From the NCBI GenBank assembly GCA_963677215.1, contig OY781919.1, positions 248,001-312,000 of the forward strand: DNA of 64,000 nucleotides, given 5' to 3'. This document shows positions 27,593 to 35,265 of this stretch, piece by piece (position 1 is the first letter of the stretch; each line of letters begins with the position of its first letter). Below the pieces are notes generated by a model. That model was not told the origin of the DNA. It did no database searches and saw only the letters and a program-made list of their open reading frames with translations. A program made the position numbers and the translations under genes. Source of the DNA: G963676795 sp963677215 (lineage in GTDB: Bacteria; Desulfobacterota; Desulfuromonadia; Desulfuromonadales; Geopsychrobacteraceae).

Positions 27593-27697
27593 ATGACCGT
27601 AACACAATTTTTGGCAGGCACTGCTTCCACTCTGTTTTTTGTGGGAATCTTTGCTCTGATCGAGGTTGGCATCTTAAGCATCTGGATCAGTTCATAA
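27593..27697 (+). CDS. Single-helix membrane microprotein, 34 residues
   Basis: An ATG with CGGAG six bases upstream opens a 34-residue frame. Nearly the whole chain after residue 10 is hydrophobic (LFFVGIFALIEVGILSIWI) and would span the membrane once. Unrecognised. Similar in size and layout to the frame at 28041. Support is the ribosome binding site and the membrane-like composition; without homologues it stays tentative. Confidence 0.45.
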   Translation: MTVTQFLAGTASTLFFVGIFALIEVGILSIWISS

Positions 27698-28040
27698 CCA
27701 ACAGGCAACCGGCTTGCAGACAGAACTGTACAGAAACTTAGATAAAGGAGAAAGAACAAGAAAGGAACCAATCATTTCACAGGAACATCACCGGCTCCGG
27801 CCTCACTGATTGTTGCAACACTCGCTCTCATTGCCAGCGTTGCCTGACAACGACTCAACTCAGTAGCCAAACACCGCCGACCGGATCACGGAAAAAGACA
27901 TATATCCACCACCGAATTACATATAGTGGAGCAATGTTGATATTATAGAAATTTAGTATTGTCATTAGCAGGCGAGGTAGACTATATTTATTTACATATA
28001 AAACAACGCTGCTTCCCTATCAGAAACAAGGAGAATCGAT

Positions 28041-28142
28041 ATGAAAGCATTCGCATCCTACTTAGCATCCATGACCTCTATCATTGCCATTGTCGCTGTC
28101 ATTATGGTGATCAGCTACGGCACCTTTATTCAGTACGTCTGA
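28041..28142 (+). CDS. Single-helix membrane microprotein, 33 residues
   Basis: An ATG preceded by CAAGGAGA opens a 33-residue frame with one hydrophobic stretch (SIIAIVAVIMVISYGTFI). Unrecognised. The good ribosome binding site, the position before a strong terminator (28350-28395), and the resemblance in size to the frame at 27593 argue for a real gene. Microproteins of this kind often attach to larger membrane complexes, but no partner is suggested here. Confidence 0.55.
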   Translation: MKAFASYLASMTSIIAIVAVIMVISYGTFIQYV

Positions 28143-28349
28143 TAAAGAAACAAACAGTTAGCAAAACAATGCGTCCGTTTATGACTTTCAGTGCAGGCAG
28201 TCAACAGGCGCAATAAAAAGAGTAAAGTCTCTATCGATGAGACTCGACATACACAAGCATTCACAGGTTCAGTAGCCAACATGTCCGGCAGCTTTACTCT
28301 TTAATCTCAACAGCCGGTCACCCCTCCCCTATAACCTGTTCAAAGATAG

Positions 28350-28395
28350 AAAAAACCAAACGGTCGCTCCTCCTCAGGGCGGCCGTTTGGTTTTT
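28350..28395 (+). terminator. Intrinsic terminator before the glucosylglycerate operon
   Basis: AAAAACCAAACGG pairs with CCGTTTGGTTTTT, with inner G/C pairing. It ends whatever is transcribed from the microprotein region. Confidence 0.88.
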
Positions 28396-28438
28396 CAGTC
28401 ACCGACTCCTTTCCCTACAAGCTGATATTTTCCCAAAC

Positions 28439-28454
28439 TGGCACTTGCCTTGCA
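28439..28454 (+). promoter_or_regulatory. Sigma-54 promoter of the glucosylglycerate operon
   Basis: TGGCAC-TTGCC-TTGCA, a perfect match to the -24/-12 consensus TGGCAC-N5-TTGCA. It sits 54 bases before the phosphatase start codon and behind a terminator. Sigma-54 control points to activation by an enhancer-binding protein, most often in nitrogen limitation. Confidence 0.8.
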
Positions 28455-28507
28455 CTGCTTAATGGTTCGGAGCCTATTGATTTCCAACAACAGGAGAGAG
28501 AGTCGTT

Positions 28508-29320
28508 ATGAATCTACTCATCTTCAGCGATCTGGACGGAACCCTGCTTGATCATAACAGCTACAGCTGGAAACCGGCGCAGACGGCTCTGGATCAACTG
28601 AAGCGGCTCTCTATCCCGTTGATTCTGTGTACCAGTAAAACAGCGGCGGAAGTTGCCAACCTTCACTCAGAACTGGAACTCGATACCCCCTACATCGTGG
28701 AAAATGGCGCGGCGATCGTAACCGATCCACATGCAGAGGATCCGACCCATGGTGCCTTTTATTTTGGCAGGAGCTATCAGGAACTGACTTCTCTGGTGCA
28801 CAGAATCAGGCAGGAAAAACAGTTCGACTTCACCGGCTTCAGTGATATGAGCGCCGCAGACGTTGCCGCAGCAACCGGTCTGACGGTTGAAAACGCCGGA
28901 CTGGCTAAACAGCGACTGTGCACCGAACCGCTGCAGTGGCAGGACAGCGAAGAAGCCCTGAAAAAGTTCAACCACAAGCTTGGGCGTCATAACCTCAGAC
29001 TATTACGCGGAGGGCGCTTTTACCATGTCCTCGACAGTGGCGCCGACAAGGGGGCAGCCCTGGCCTGGCTGCGCTCCTGGTATCTGGAGCGACATCCGGC
29101 CAGCAGCTTGACAACGGTCGCTCTCGGCGATGGCCCGAACGATGAAAGCATGATGGAAGCGGCAGATATCGCTATCGTAATCCCGGCTCTCAGCGGGCAT
29201 GCGGCACAGCCTAAAGCACGCAAGATGATAACAGCCCCAGAACCAGGTCCGGCTGGCTGGAATAAGGCAATAGTTTCACTTCTGAAAATGTTCTCTGTAA
29301 AAGGAGCCCGCAATGGCTGA
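28508..29320 (+). CDS. Glucosyl-3-phosphoglycerate phosphatase (MpgP-like, HAD-IIB)
   Basis: A 270-residue HAD phosphatase of the Cof/MpgP type. Motif I is FSDLDGTLLD, motif II is LCTSKTAAEV, and motif IV is GDGPNDESMM. Closest in style to mannosyl-3-phosphoglycerate phosphatases (MpgP/YedP). The next gene codes for a glucosyl-3-phosphoglycerate synthase, so the likely substrate is glucosyl-3-phosphoglycerate, giving the compatible solute glucosylglycerate. It overlaps the synthase gene by eight bases and has AGGAGAGAG upstream. Driven by a sigma-54 promoter. Confidence 0.85.
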   Translation: MNLLIFSDLDGTLLDHNSYSWKPAQTALDQLKRLSIPLILCTSKTAAEVANLHSELELDTPYIVENGAAIVTDPHAEDPTHGAFYFGRSYQELTSLVHRIRQEKQFDFTGFSDMSAADVAAATGLTVENAGLAKQRLCTEPLQWQDSEEALKKFNHKLGRHNLRLLRGGRFYHVLDSGADKGAALAWLRSWYLERHPASSLTTVALGDGPNDESMMEAADIAIVIPALSGHAAQPKARKMITAPEPGPAGWNKAIVSLLKMFSVKGARNG

Positions 29321-30524
29321 TTTTTTCCAGAATGGTGTCATAACAACCCTGCACAACCTGACCGATCGCCCCCTCAAGCAACTGGAAGTCGATCTTGAAC
29401 GGTTTTCGACGCGCCGGCCGATGAGCCTGGTTCTGCCATCGCTTTTCTCTGAGCTGGAAGGTCCAGCTTTAGGCCCGATCCTCGATGACCTGAAGCACGC
29501 CAGCTACCTGCGTGAGATCGTCATCGGCCTCGACCGGGCCGATGAAAAGCAATTCGAATATGCCAAAGAATACTTCAGTCGCCTGCCGCAGACCTACCGC
29601 ATCCTCTGGAACGACGGTCCGCGCCTGCGCAAGATCAACGAGATGTTGGCCGCTGAAGGACTGGCTCCGACCGAACGCGGCAAGGGGAGCAACGTCTGGT
29701 ACTGCTTCGGCTATGTCCTGGCCTCAGGCCGTAGCCGCGCCGTGGCGCTGCATGACTGCGACATCGTCACCTATTCACGAGAACTTCTGGCTCGGCTGAT
29801 CTATCCGGTCGCCAACCCGGCCTTCAACTACCAGTTCTGCAAGGGCTACTATTCGCGTATCGCCGGGGGCAGTCTCAACGGCCGGGTCTGCCGTCTGCTC
29901 GTCACCCCGCTGATTCACTCCCTGCAGAAGTTGGTCGGCCATTCCGATTATCTCGATTACCTCAACAGCTTCCGCTATGCCCTGGCCGGCGAGTTCTCGA
30001 TGCGTACCGAGGTGCTCACCGACCTGCGTATACCCAGCGACTGGGGACTCGAGATCGGGGTCATCTCCGAGATGCATCGCAACTATGCGACGAGCCGCAT
30101 CTGCCAGGTCGATATCGCCGATGTCTACGATCACAAGCATCAAGATCTCTCCCAGGAGGATCCGCAGCGCGGGCTGTCGCGCATGAGCACCGATATCATC
30201 AAAGCAGTCATCCGCAAGCTGGCGATCCAGGGGAACGTCTTTTCACCGGAGAGTTTCCGCACCCTGAAGGCCACCTACTTCCGTACCGCTCTAGATTTTG
30301 TCGAACGTTACTACAACGATGCCACCATCAACGGGCTGAAGGTCGACCGGCACAAGGAAGAGAAGGCAGTTGAGCTGTTCGCCGAAAATATCATGCGCGC
30401 CGGAGACGCCTACATCAACTTCCCGATGGAAACCCCAAACATGCCGACCTGGAACCGGGTGCAAAGCGCCATTCCGGATATTCTTGACCATATCTACGAA
30501 GCGGTTGAAGAAGACAACAAATAA
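29313..30524 (+). CDS. gpgS: Glucosyl-3-phosphoglycerate synthase (GT81)
   Basis: A 403-residue glycosyltransferase of family GT81. The nucleotide-sugar metal motif DXD appears as HDCDIV; GKGSNVWYCFGY precedes it, and EFSMRTEVL and DWGLEIGV follow, all hallmarks of GpgS. It joins glucose from NDP-glucose to 3-phosphoglycerate. Together with the overlapping phosphatase it makes glucosylglycerate, a negatively charged compatible solute that in other bacteria builds up in salt stress combined with nitrogen shortage. Mannosyl specificity is possible but less likely given the GH13 phosphorylase gene downstream at 35266. Confidence 0.9.
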   Translation: MADFFQNGVITTLHNLTDRPLKQLEVDLERFSTRRPMSLVLPSLFSELEGPALGPILDDLKHASYLREIVIGLDRADEKQFEYAKEYFSRLPQTYRILWNDGPRLRKINEMLAAEGLAPTERGKGSNVWYCFGYVLASGRSRAVALHDCDIVTYSRELLARLIYPVANPAFNYQFCKGYYSRIAGGSLNGRVCRLLVTPLIHSLQKLVGHSDYLDYLNSFRYALAGEFSMRTEVLTDLRIPSDWGLEIGVISEMHRNYATSRICQVDIADVYDHKHQDLSQEDPQRGLSRMSTDIIKAVIRKLAIQGNVFSPESFRTLKATYFRTALDFVERYYNDATINGLKVDRHKEEKAVELFAENIMRAGDAYINFPMETPNMPTWNRVQSAIPDILDHIYEAVEEDNK

Positions 30525-30530
30525 AAAAAC

Positions 30531-30565
30531 GGCCGGATGGGTCTAGCGAACCATCCGGCCATTTT
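30531..30565 (+). terminator. Intrinsic terminator after gpgS
   Basis: GGCCGGATGG and CCATCCGGCC form a 10-bp stem with a 10-base loop, followed by ATTTTC. Confidence 0.85.
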
Positions 30566-30574
30566 CAACCTACG

Positions 30575-30935
30575 TCTTTACTGAAGAAGCTCCTAGCAAT
30601 GCCTGTTCCATGCACGTAAGTCGGAACCCGGCTTTGTGATTGTACGAATTCAAGACGCAAAGCGTCTTGTCTGAGCGTGAACAAGGCTTCAGCCCAAAGG
30701 CTACAAAGATAAGAAAACACAATTTTCGTCAGTGTTTTTAAAAGAGCTTTCTTTTGGTTCATTTTCTTTGTCGCCACAAAGAAAATGAACCCGGCTGGTG
30801 GGCCGGGACCCGCCGATTTTAGCCAATATCAAACAAAACATTAGAAGAGCAAAACCACGGGGTCGCTGCGCGACTCAAACTCGCATCACCGCAAAGCGGG
30901 AAGCTATGCTTACCGCTTGATATTTTCGGAAACAA
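30575..30935. repeat. Dispersed intergenic repeat, copy A
   Basis: Non-coding. The segment with AATTCAAGACGCAAAGCG and TGTCTGAGC (about 30650-30680), the long TTCATTTTCTTTGT/ACAAAGAAAATGAA inverted pair, and the CCCGCCGATTTT...AAACCACGGGGTCGC core are similar to copy D (54578-55060) read in the opposite direction. Copies B and C share the ACGGGGTCGC core. Confidence 0.65.
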
Positions 30936-30939
30936 TCGA

Positions 30940-31929
30940 CTAAAAACTATTTGCCAGCTCACCAACAGTGATTGCGAACAACTGTGAACGATTCCATCTC
31001 ATCAGCACCCTGAAGTTCTGATAAACAAGATAAGCTCTGCCTTGCGGACCGTCTGGCATAATTAGGGATGCCTCCATCGCCGAGCGCGGCAAATCTGCCC
31101 CACCAAGGGTTTTAATTCCGAACTTGCGCCAATAGGAGAGCGGCTGGCGGAAACTTAACCCTGCCTTGGACGAATCAAACCCGGCAGGCACCGTGACCCG
31201 GCGCCCCCAACGTTGCCCCCTGACCCAGCCGGCCCGGTCAAGGAAATGAGCCGCAGAACCAAGCGCATCGGGAAACGACCGCCACAGGTCGATCGACCCG
31301 CTATGGTCTTCATCAACCGCCAGGTTTCGGACACTCGACGGCATGAACTGGAACTGCCCCATCGCCCCCGCCCAGGAACCACGCAGCTTGGCAAATGGCA
31401 CCACGCCGTCATCGACCAGCTGCAGAGCAGCAAACAGCTCTTTTTTAAAAAAACGAGTACGGCGCCCCTCATATGCCAGCGTCACCAGCGACTGAACCAG
31501 CGGCAAGTCACCTGTATTTTTCCCGTAATGACTCTCGATTCCCCACAGAGCCACCAGGACCGTTCGCGGCACACCGTATTTCCGTTCAATACGGCTCAGC
31601 CAGGTCGGATAGGTTTCCAGCTTTTGACGACCGTCACGTATACGGTATTGATCGATCTGGTTGCGCAGATATCTTTCGAGGGTCAGCTTAACTTCCGGCT
31701 GATTACTGTAGTGGTGCAAAGTCTTGGGTTTGGGGGCTTGAATATCTTTCAAAGCCAGGGCAACAGTTTGCTCCGAAATCCCCTGCTCAAGCGCCTCAAC
31801 GTGCAATTGATCGAGAAATTCCTGGAATTGCGTTTTTTCCTGCCCGGCATATAAATAATCCGTAGGCGGGATGAAAAATGTAAGACAGCTCAAAAGAAAA
31901 ATCGTGGCAAAGGAGGGCTTTTTGATCAT
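30940..31929 (-). CDS. mltB: Lytic murein transglycosylase B-like protein
   Basis: A 329-residue protein of the MltB/SLT family 3 group. An N-terminal signal peptide is followed by the transglycosylase domain, with the catalytic Glu in LWGIESHYG and family motifs GSWAGAMGQFQFMP and DLWRSFPDALGS. It cleaves the peptidoglycan glycan strand in the periplasm, forming anhydro-muropeptides. The signal sequence has no convincing lipobox, unlike E. coli MltB, so it may be soluble. Single gene; the upstream neighbour on the same strand is 170 bases away. Confidence 0.92.
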   Translation of the reverse strand: MIKKPSFATIFLLSCLTFFIPPTDYLYAGQEKTQFQEFLDQLHVEALEQGISEQTVALALKDIQAPKPKTLHHYSNQPEVKLTLERYLRNQIDQYRIRDGRQKLETYPTWLSRIERKYGVPRTVLVALWGIESHYGKNTGDLPLVQSLVTLAYEGRRTRFFKKELFAALQLVDDGVVPFAKLRGSWAGAMGQFQFMPSSVRNLAVDEDHSGSIDLWRSFPDALGSAAHFLDRAGWVRGQRWGRRVTVPAGFDSSKAGLSFRQPLSYWRKFGIKTLGGADLPRSAMEASLIMPDGPQGRAYLVYQNFRVLMRWNRSQLFAITVGELANSF

Positions 31930-32100
31930 GGATGGTCCTGCTAATAATCGCTTTTCATTTCAAGTTATTCAGGTTGTTACCCCTTCTTGCCAAGCAAAAG
32001 AGGGATTCGAGTGTGGACATTATAACCGAAGATTCGTGATGTTAAATAAGAATGGATAAAATCCGTCATTTTAAAGAACGCTGTGACGCCTGAGTTCCCG

Positions 32101-33672
32101 TTACTCACGATTGAGATCGGGATATTCCATAAGAAAGCGCAACCAGTCCTTGACCACCTCATATTTGGGTGGCTCCTCCCCCTTGACAACCCGGAGAAAC
32201 CGCTCCTGCTCCGGGAAGAAGGGCTTAAGATCTCCTTGCGAAACGGCCATCCAATACTTGCCAAGCGAATGGATGACATAACGACCGACTGGACTATAAC
32301 CGTCAGACAGCTCCACCTTGTAACCACCCTGGCGCAGAACCACCAGATGAGATTCCGGATAGAAGTTTTTCACCCGATCCATACAGTCAAAAAGATAAGC
32401 GATCATCTCTTCATCATCCAGAATCCCCGTATGACTGCGGTCAAAGCCGAGTTGAGTAGTCGCCTGCTGCTGGGCCTCAAGACGCAATTGGCTTGATAGT
32501 GGGACCACACCGTCGCTATTTTTGCTGATTTTCAATCGTGCCGGATTGTCGTAGGCATAGAGAAGTTGATGCTCGATGCTTTTCGGCAGCGGCTTTCTGA
32601 AGAGGCTTTTGATGAAACGGTTGTCCGGGTTAACGTCCCGCCACGAAGGAAGCACGATCAAACCATGCTCTTCTCCCGCAGCTGCGGCCGGGTGACCGCC
32701 AAAGGGAGTGGCGATGGTCACCATCAGGTCGATCTTGTTCTGCTTGCTGTTCTCCTCGTACCTGTTCAAAGCCTCTCTCACGATCAACCCGCCCATGCTG
32801 TGGGCAACGATAATCATCGGCATCTCTCGTAAGTGGATCACTTTGCCGGAGATAAATATCCTATGAAATAATTCGGCCAACTGGTCCAGGTCGCCACCGG
32901 AGGGGTAATAAAAAAACCAGGGTTTATAACGCTCCCGGTCAAGCTGTTTGACGATTGTTTCAAAATCGCGGATAGAGCCGCCTATGCCATGGACAAAAAC
33001 CACAGGAATCTTGAAATCAAGGTCCTCTTCTAAAGCATAAAACATCGTCGGGGCGTTTTCCAAAAATGAAGCCGGATCATACATCCCCAAGGTCGCCATG
33101 TTTTCGGAAAAGATCGGATCGGAAAAACTTCGTATCGTGCCAGCGGGGAAGAAAAGCGACTGGTGGGGCACAACGGAATTCGGCCGAGAAAACGGCTCTA
33201 CCCAATCAAAGTTTCGGGGAGAGGTTAAAGAAATATTGACGTGATCCAGAACCTTCTCTTCAGAACCCTGCGGAGTCAAAGCGATTGTTGTCTGGCCGAT
33301 CACTTCTGTTTGATCGAAAACCTGATTCAGGTCGCTATCCGCGAAGACCAAAAGCTGGTAATCGCCTGCCGGCAAATTCAAGCCAAAATGGGTTCCCGCC
33401 CCAGCAGAGTACATGGTGTCGACACGTTCATTCAGTTTGTATTTGCTTGAATAAGCGGCAATGGCGAGAGGGATCTTAGCGTATCGCCCCTCTTCGTCGA
33501 AGGTCTGGCCAATCACAAAATAGGTCTCCCTGTCGATCATATGTTTCAGGTTGACCTGGCGCGGATCGGCATTTTGAAGCCGAGCATATTCGGCCTGAAT
33601 CGAAGCATGCTTCATATATGAACATGAACAGAGAGCGCAGAATAAAAACATGCAAAGCATAATATTTTTCAT
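32101..33672 (-). CDS. Lipase-like alpha/beta hydrolase lipoprotein
   Basis: A 523-residue protein. The N-terminus (MLCMFLFCALCSCS) is a lipoprotein signal with a Cys near residue 15-17. An N-terminal beta-rich domain (about 20-190) precedes an alpha/beta hydrolase domain: VVFVHGIGGS (oxyanion region), nucleophile Ser in AHSMGG, Asp in SDGVVPLSS and His in RSHTGIL, so the catalytic triad looks complete. It resembles lipases and PGAP1-like esterases. The substrate is unknown. It is probably outer-membrane attached. No operon partner is evident. Confidence 0.8.
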   Translation of the reverse strand: MKNIMLCMFLFCALCSCSYMKHASIQAEYARLQNADPRQVNLKHMIDRETYFVIGQTFDEEGRYAKIPLAIAAYSSKYKLNERVDTMYSAGAGTHFGLNLPAGDYQLLVFADSDLNQVFDQTEVIGQTTIALTPQGSEEKVLDHVNISLTSPRNFDWVEPFSRPNSVVPHQSLFFPAGTIRSFSDPIFSENMATLGMYDPASFLENAPTMFYALEEDLDFKIPVVFVHGIGGSIRDFETIVKQLDRERYKPWFFYYPSGGDLDQLAELFHRIFISGKVIHLREMPMIIVAHSMGGLIVREALNRYEENSKQNKIDLMVTIATPFGGHPAAAAGEEHGLIVLPSWRDVNPDNRFIKSLFRKPLPKSIEHQLLYAYDNPARLKISKNSDGVVPLSSQLRLEAQQQATTQLGFDRSHTGILDDEEMIAYLFDCMDRVKNFYPESHLVVLRQGGYKVELSDGYSPVGRYVIHSLGKYWMAVSQGDLKPFFPEQERFLRVVKGEEPPKYEVVKDWLRFLMEYPDLNRE

Positions 33673-33817
33673 ACAACGCCCTCCCGGGTGAGTCTGTTGT
33701 AGTGCCTTGTTGCGCTCTGTATCATTTTGATAATGAAAATAGCATACAGGATTGACCCCTCCATAATTTTTTTGGGATGTCTGCTATTGCGGAGGAAAGG
33801 TCCGATATGGCGAGTTG

Positions 33818-34120
33818 CTAATCTTTTCCCGCAGATTCAATCTTTACAAGCCGGTTCCCTTCAAATACCAGGCTATAATATTGATTATTCTCTTTAACGA
33901 TCCACTCTTCAACTTTCATCACCCTGATTCTGTCCCCACCCTTTTCCTGATTGATATAACCGATCACTTCTTGTGAAACGGGTTCACCACAGGCAAGACG
34001 GACCTGATTTTTCAGATCACCGACAGACGCAAGGTTACTCCTACAGCGAAGGGCTAAACATGGCTTAGCTATAAAAAAAGACAGTACGATTGCTGATAAA
34101 AAGATAACGTGTCCGGACAT
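33818..34120 (-). CDS. Secreted DUF2845-like small protein
   Basis: A 100-residue protein starting at the ATG at 34120, where GGAGGGG precedes it; the frame continues upstream but without a ribosome binding site. A signal peptide (VIFLSAIVLSFFIA) is followed by LRCRSNLASVGDLK and LACGEP, a pair of cysteines and spacing typical of the DUF2845 family. Function unknown; probably periplasmic. Confidence 0.7.
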   Translation of the reverse strand: MSGHVIFLSAIVLSFFIAKPCLALRCRSNLASVGDLKNQVRLACGEPVSQEVIGYINQEKGGDRIRVMKVEEWIVKENNQYYSLVFEGNRLVKIESAGKD

Positions 34121-34277
34121 AATCACCCCTCCATTTTTCGTGGGTAGCTCCGGACCCCAACGGTTCATGACGACCAGCGCCGAGAGGTTTTGGCCACCAC
34201 CAAATTTCAGGTTACTTCTCGAAAAAAAACTCGCTCATTCCGCCGGTTGATTAAATTGATTCGTCTCTTTTGCTGAC

Positions 34278-34637
34278 CTAAAAAAGTTTACTTCCTATTT
34301 TTGCGGTGACTGCGGGGAAAACAAAAGTGGCTTCGCCGCTTTCAGCTTTAGGATATTGAACGCCAATGACTAATGCTTCAGAAACGACGTCACCCATTTT
34401 CTTGGGTTCAAAATTCAACACACCGAGAACCAGCCTGTCTTTCACCTCTTCTATGGGGTGCTGTGTAAAGCGACCATAGCTTATGCGTTTTCCATATTTT
34501 CCGAAGTCGATCGTCATTTTATAAGTTGGTTTATGTGTACTTTTTTCGAGTTCAACTTCGATGACTCTTCCAACTCTGATATCGAGCTTATCGAATGATT
34601 CTTCGAAAGAAACAATCGGCTTTAAATCTTTCGCCAT
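34278..34637 (-). CDS. tRNA-binding (CsaA/EMAP-like) domain protein
   Basis: A 119-residue single-domain OB-fold protein. KLDIRVGRVIEVE, near residue 17, and the C-terminal FPAVTAKIGSKLF are typical of CsaA-like tRNA-binding domains, as also found at the C-terminus of MetRS and Arc1p. These bind tRNA structure nonspecifically; CsaA has chaperone-like activity. Located in a lower-GC patch with the frameshifted gene beside it. Confidence 0.88.
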   Translation of the reverse strand: MAKDLKPIVSFEESFDKLDIRVGRVIEVELEKSTHKPTYKMTIDFGKYGKRISYGRFTQHPIEEVKDRLVLGVLNFEPKKMGDVVSEALVIGVQYPKAESGEATFVFPAVTAKIGSKLF

Positions 34638-34649
34638 TTACGATCCCTT

Positions 34650-34962
34650 TCATTTTATCGTTATACCTATGCTCAGCCTGAAATTGCTGTGACTGGCGGA
34701 ACGATCAGTGCTTCCTTCGCCACCGATCGAAAGACCGACTACTTTAATGCCACCGTTCACAAAGGCTTTCTTTTCATCTGCAACTGTAACCGCAATGTCA
34801 AATTTAACTTCTTGGATAAAGTGAGGAATTAATGTCCTTTGTACTGCCCCAGCTTGGATTGATGGCACCGTTAATCCCGTTTTCAATGGTTTGCTTGATG
34901 GCCATATGCACACCCTCTTGAATCTCACCAAGAGTTGCAGCAATAAACTCTTTAAGTTCCAT
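34650..34962 (-). pseudogene. Frameshifted small gene resembling trypsin-co-occurring domain 2 (trypco2) proteins
   Basis: An ATG at 34962 with GAGGT upstream opens MELKEFIAATLGEI, typical of the trypco2 N-terminus, but this frame stops after about 52 codons. The typical rest of the family (HFIQEVKFDIAVTV and the Gly-rich core followed by a final beta strand) is found in the next frame and runs to 34650. A single frameshift near 34820-34860 would join the two. It may be a real inactivation or a sequencing error. Confidence 0.65.
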
Positions 34963-35115
34963 TTTATAACCTCACATCTATTGGGTATAATGGTTTTGAT
35001 ATTTTTCTACCTATTGCGTTATCAAAGAAGCAAATATGGGATATCGCCCGTATTCTCATTTTTCACTCTAGCCATAACAGGCGCCTGGAAAACTTTCCGC
35101 TAATCTATCCAACGC

Positions 35116-35160
35116 AAAAAGGCCGTCACCTACATTCATATATGTAAACAACGACCTTTC
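35116..35160 (-). terminator. Likely terminator of the GH13 phosphorylase gene
   Basis: On the minus strand AAGGTCGT pairs with ACGGCCTT (one G.U), with an inner TACAT/ATGTA helix, and is followed by TTTTG. It lies about 105 bases past the stop. Confidence 0.65.
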
Positions 35161-35265
35161 TAATACTACTTCAATTTCTCACGATTAATCGATAACCTCA
35201 CGAGAAAAATAACTTTTTACAATCTAAAGTAAATAATAACTTAATTCAACTGGCCCAACTAAAAC

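Larger units (their letters stand above)
27393..28438. other. AT-rich intergenic region with two microprotein genes
   Basis: Apart from the two short membrane-protein genes and a terminator at 28350-28395, I see no conserved feature. The base composition is clearly more AT-rich than the flanking genes. Confidence 0.5.

Noticed and set aside
27758..27847. Possible third microprotein ending LIVATLALIASVA, preceded by AAAGGAG
   Set aside because: The position where a start codon is expected reads AAG, so no valid start exists; it could be a dead relative of the two neighbouring microproteins.
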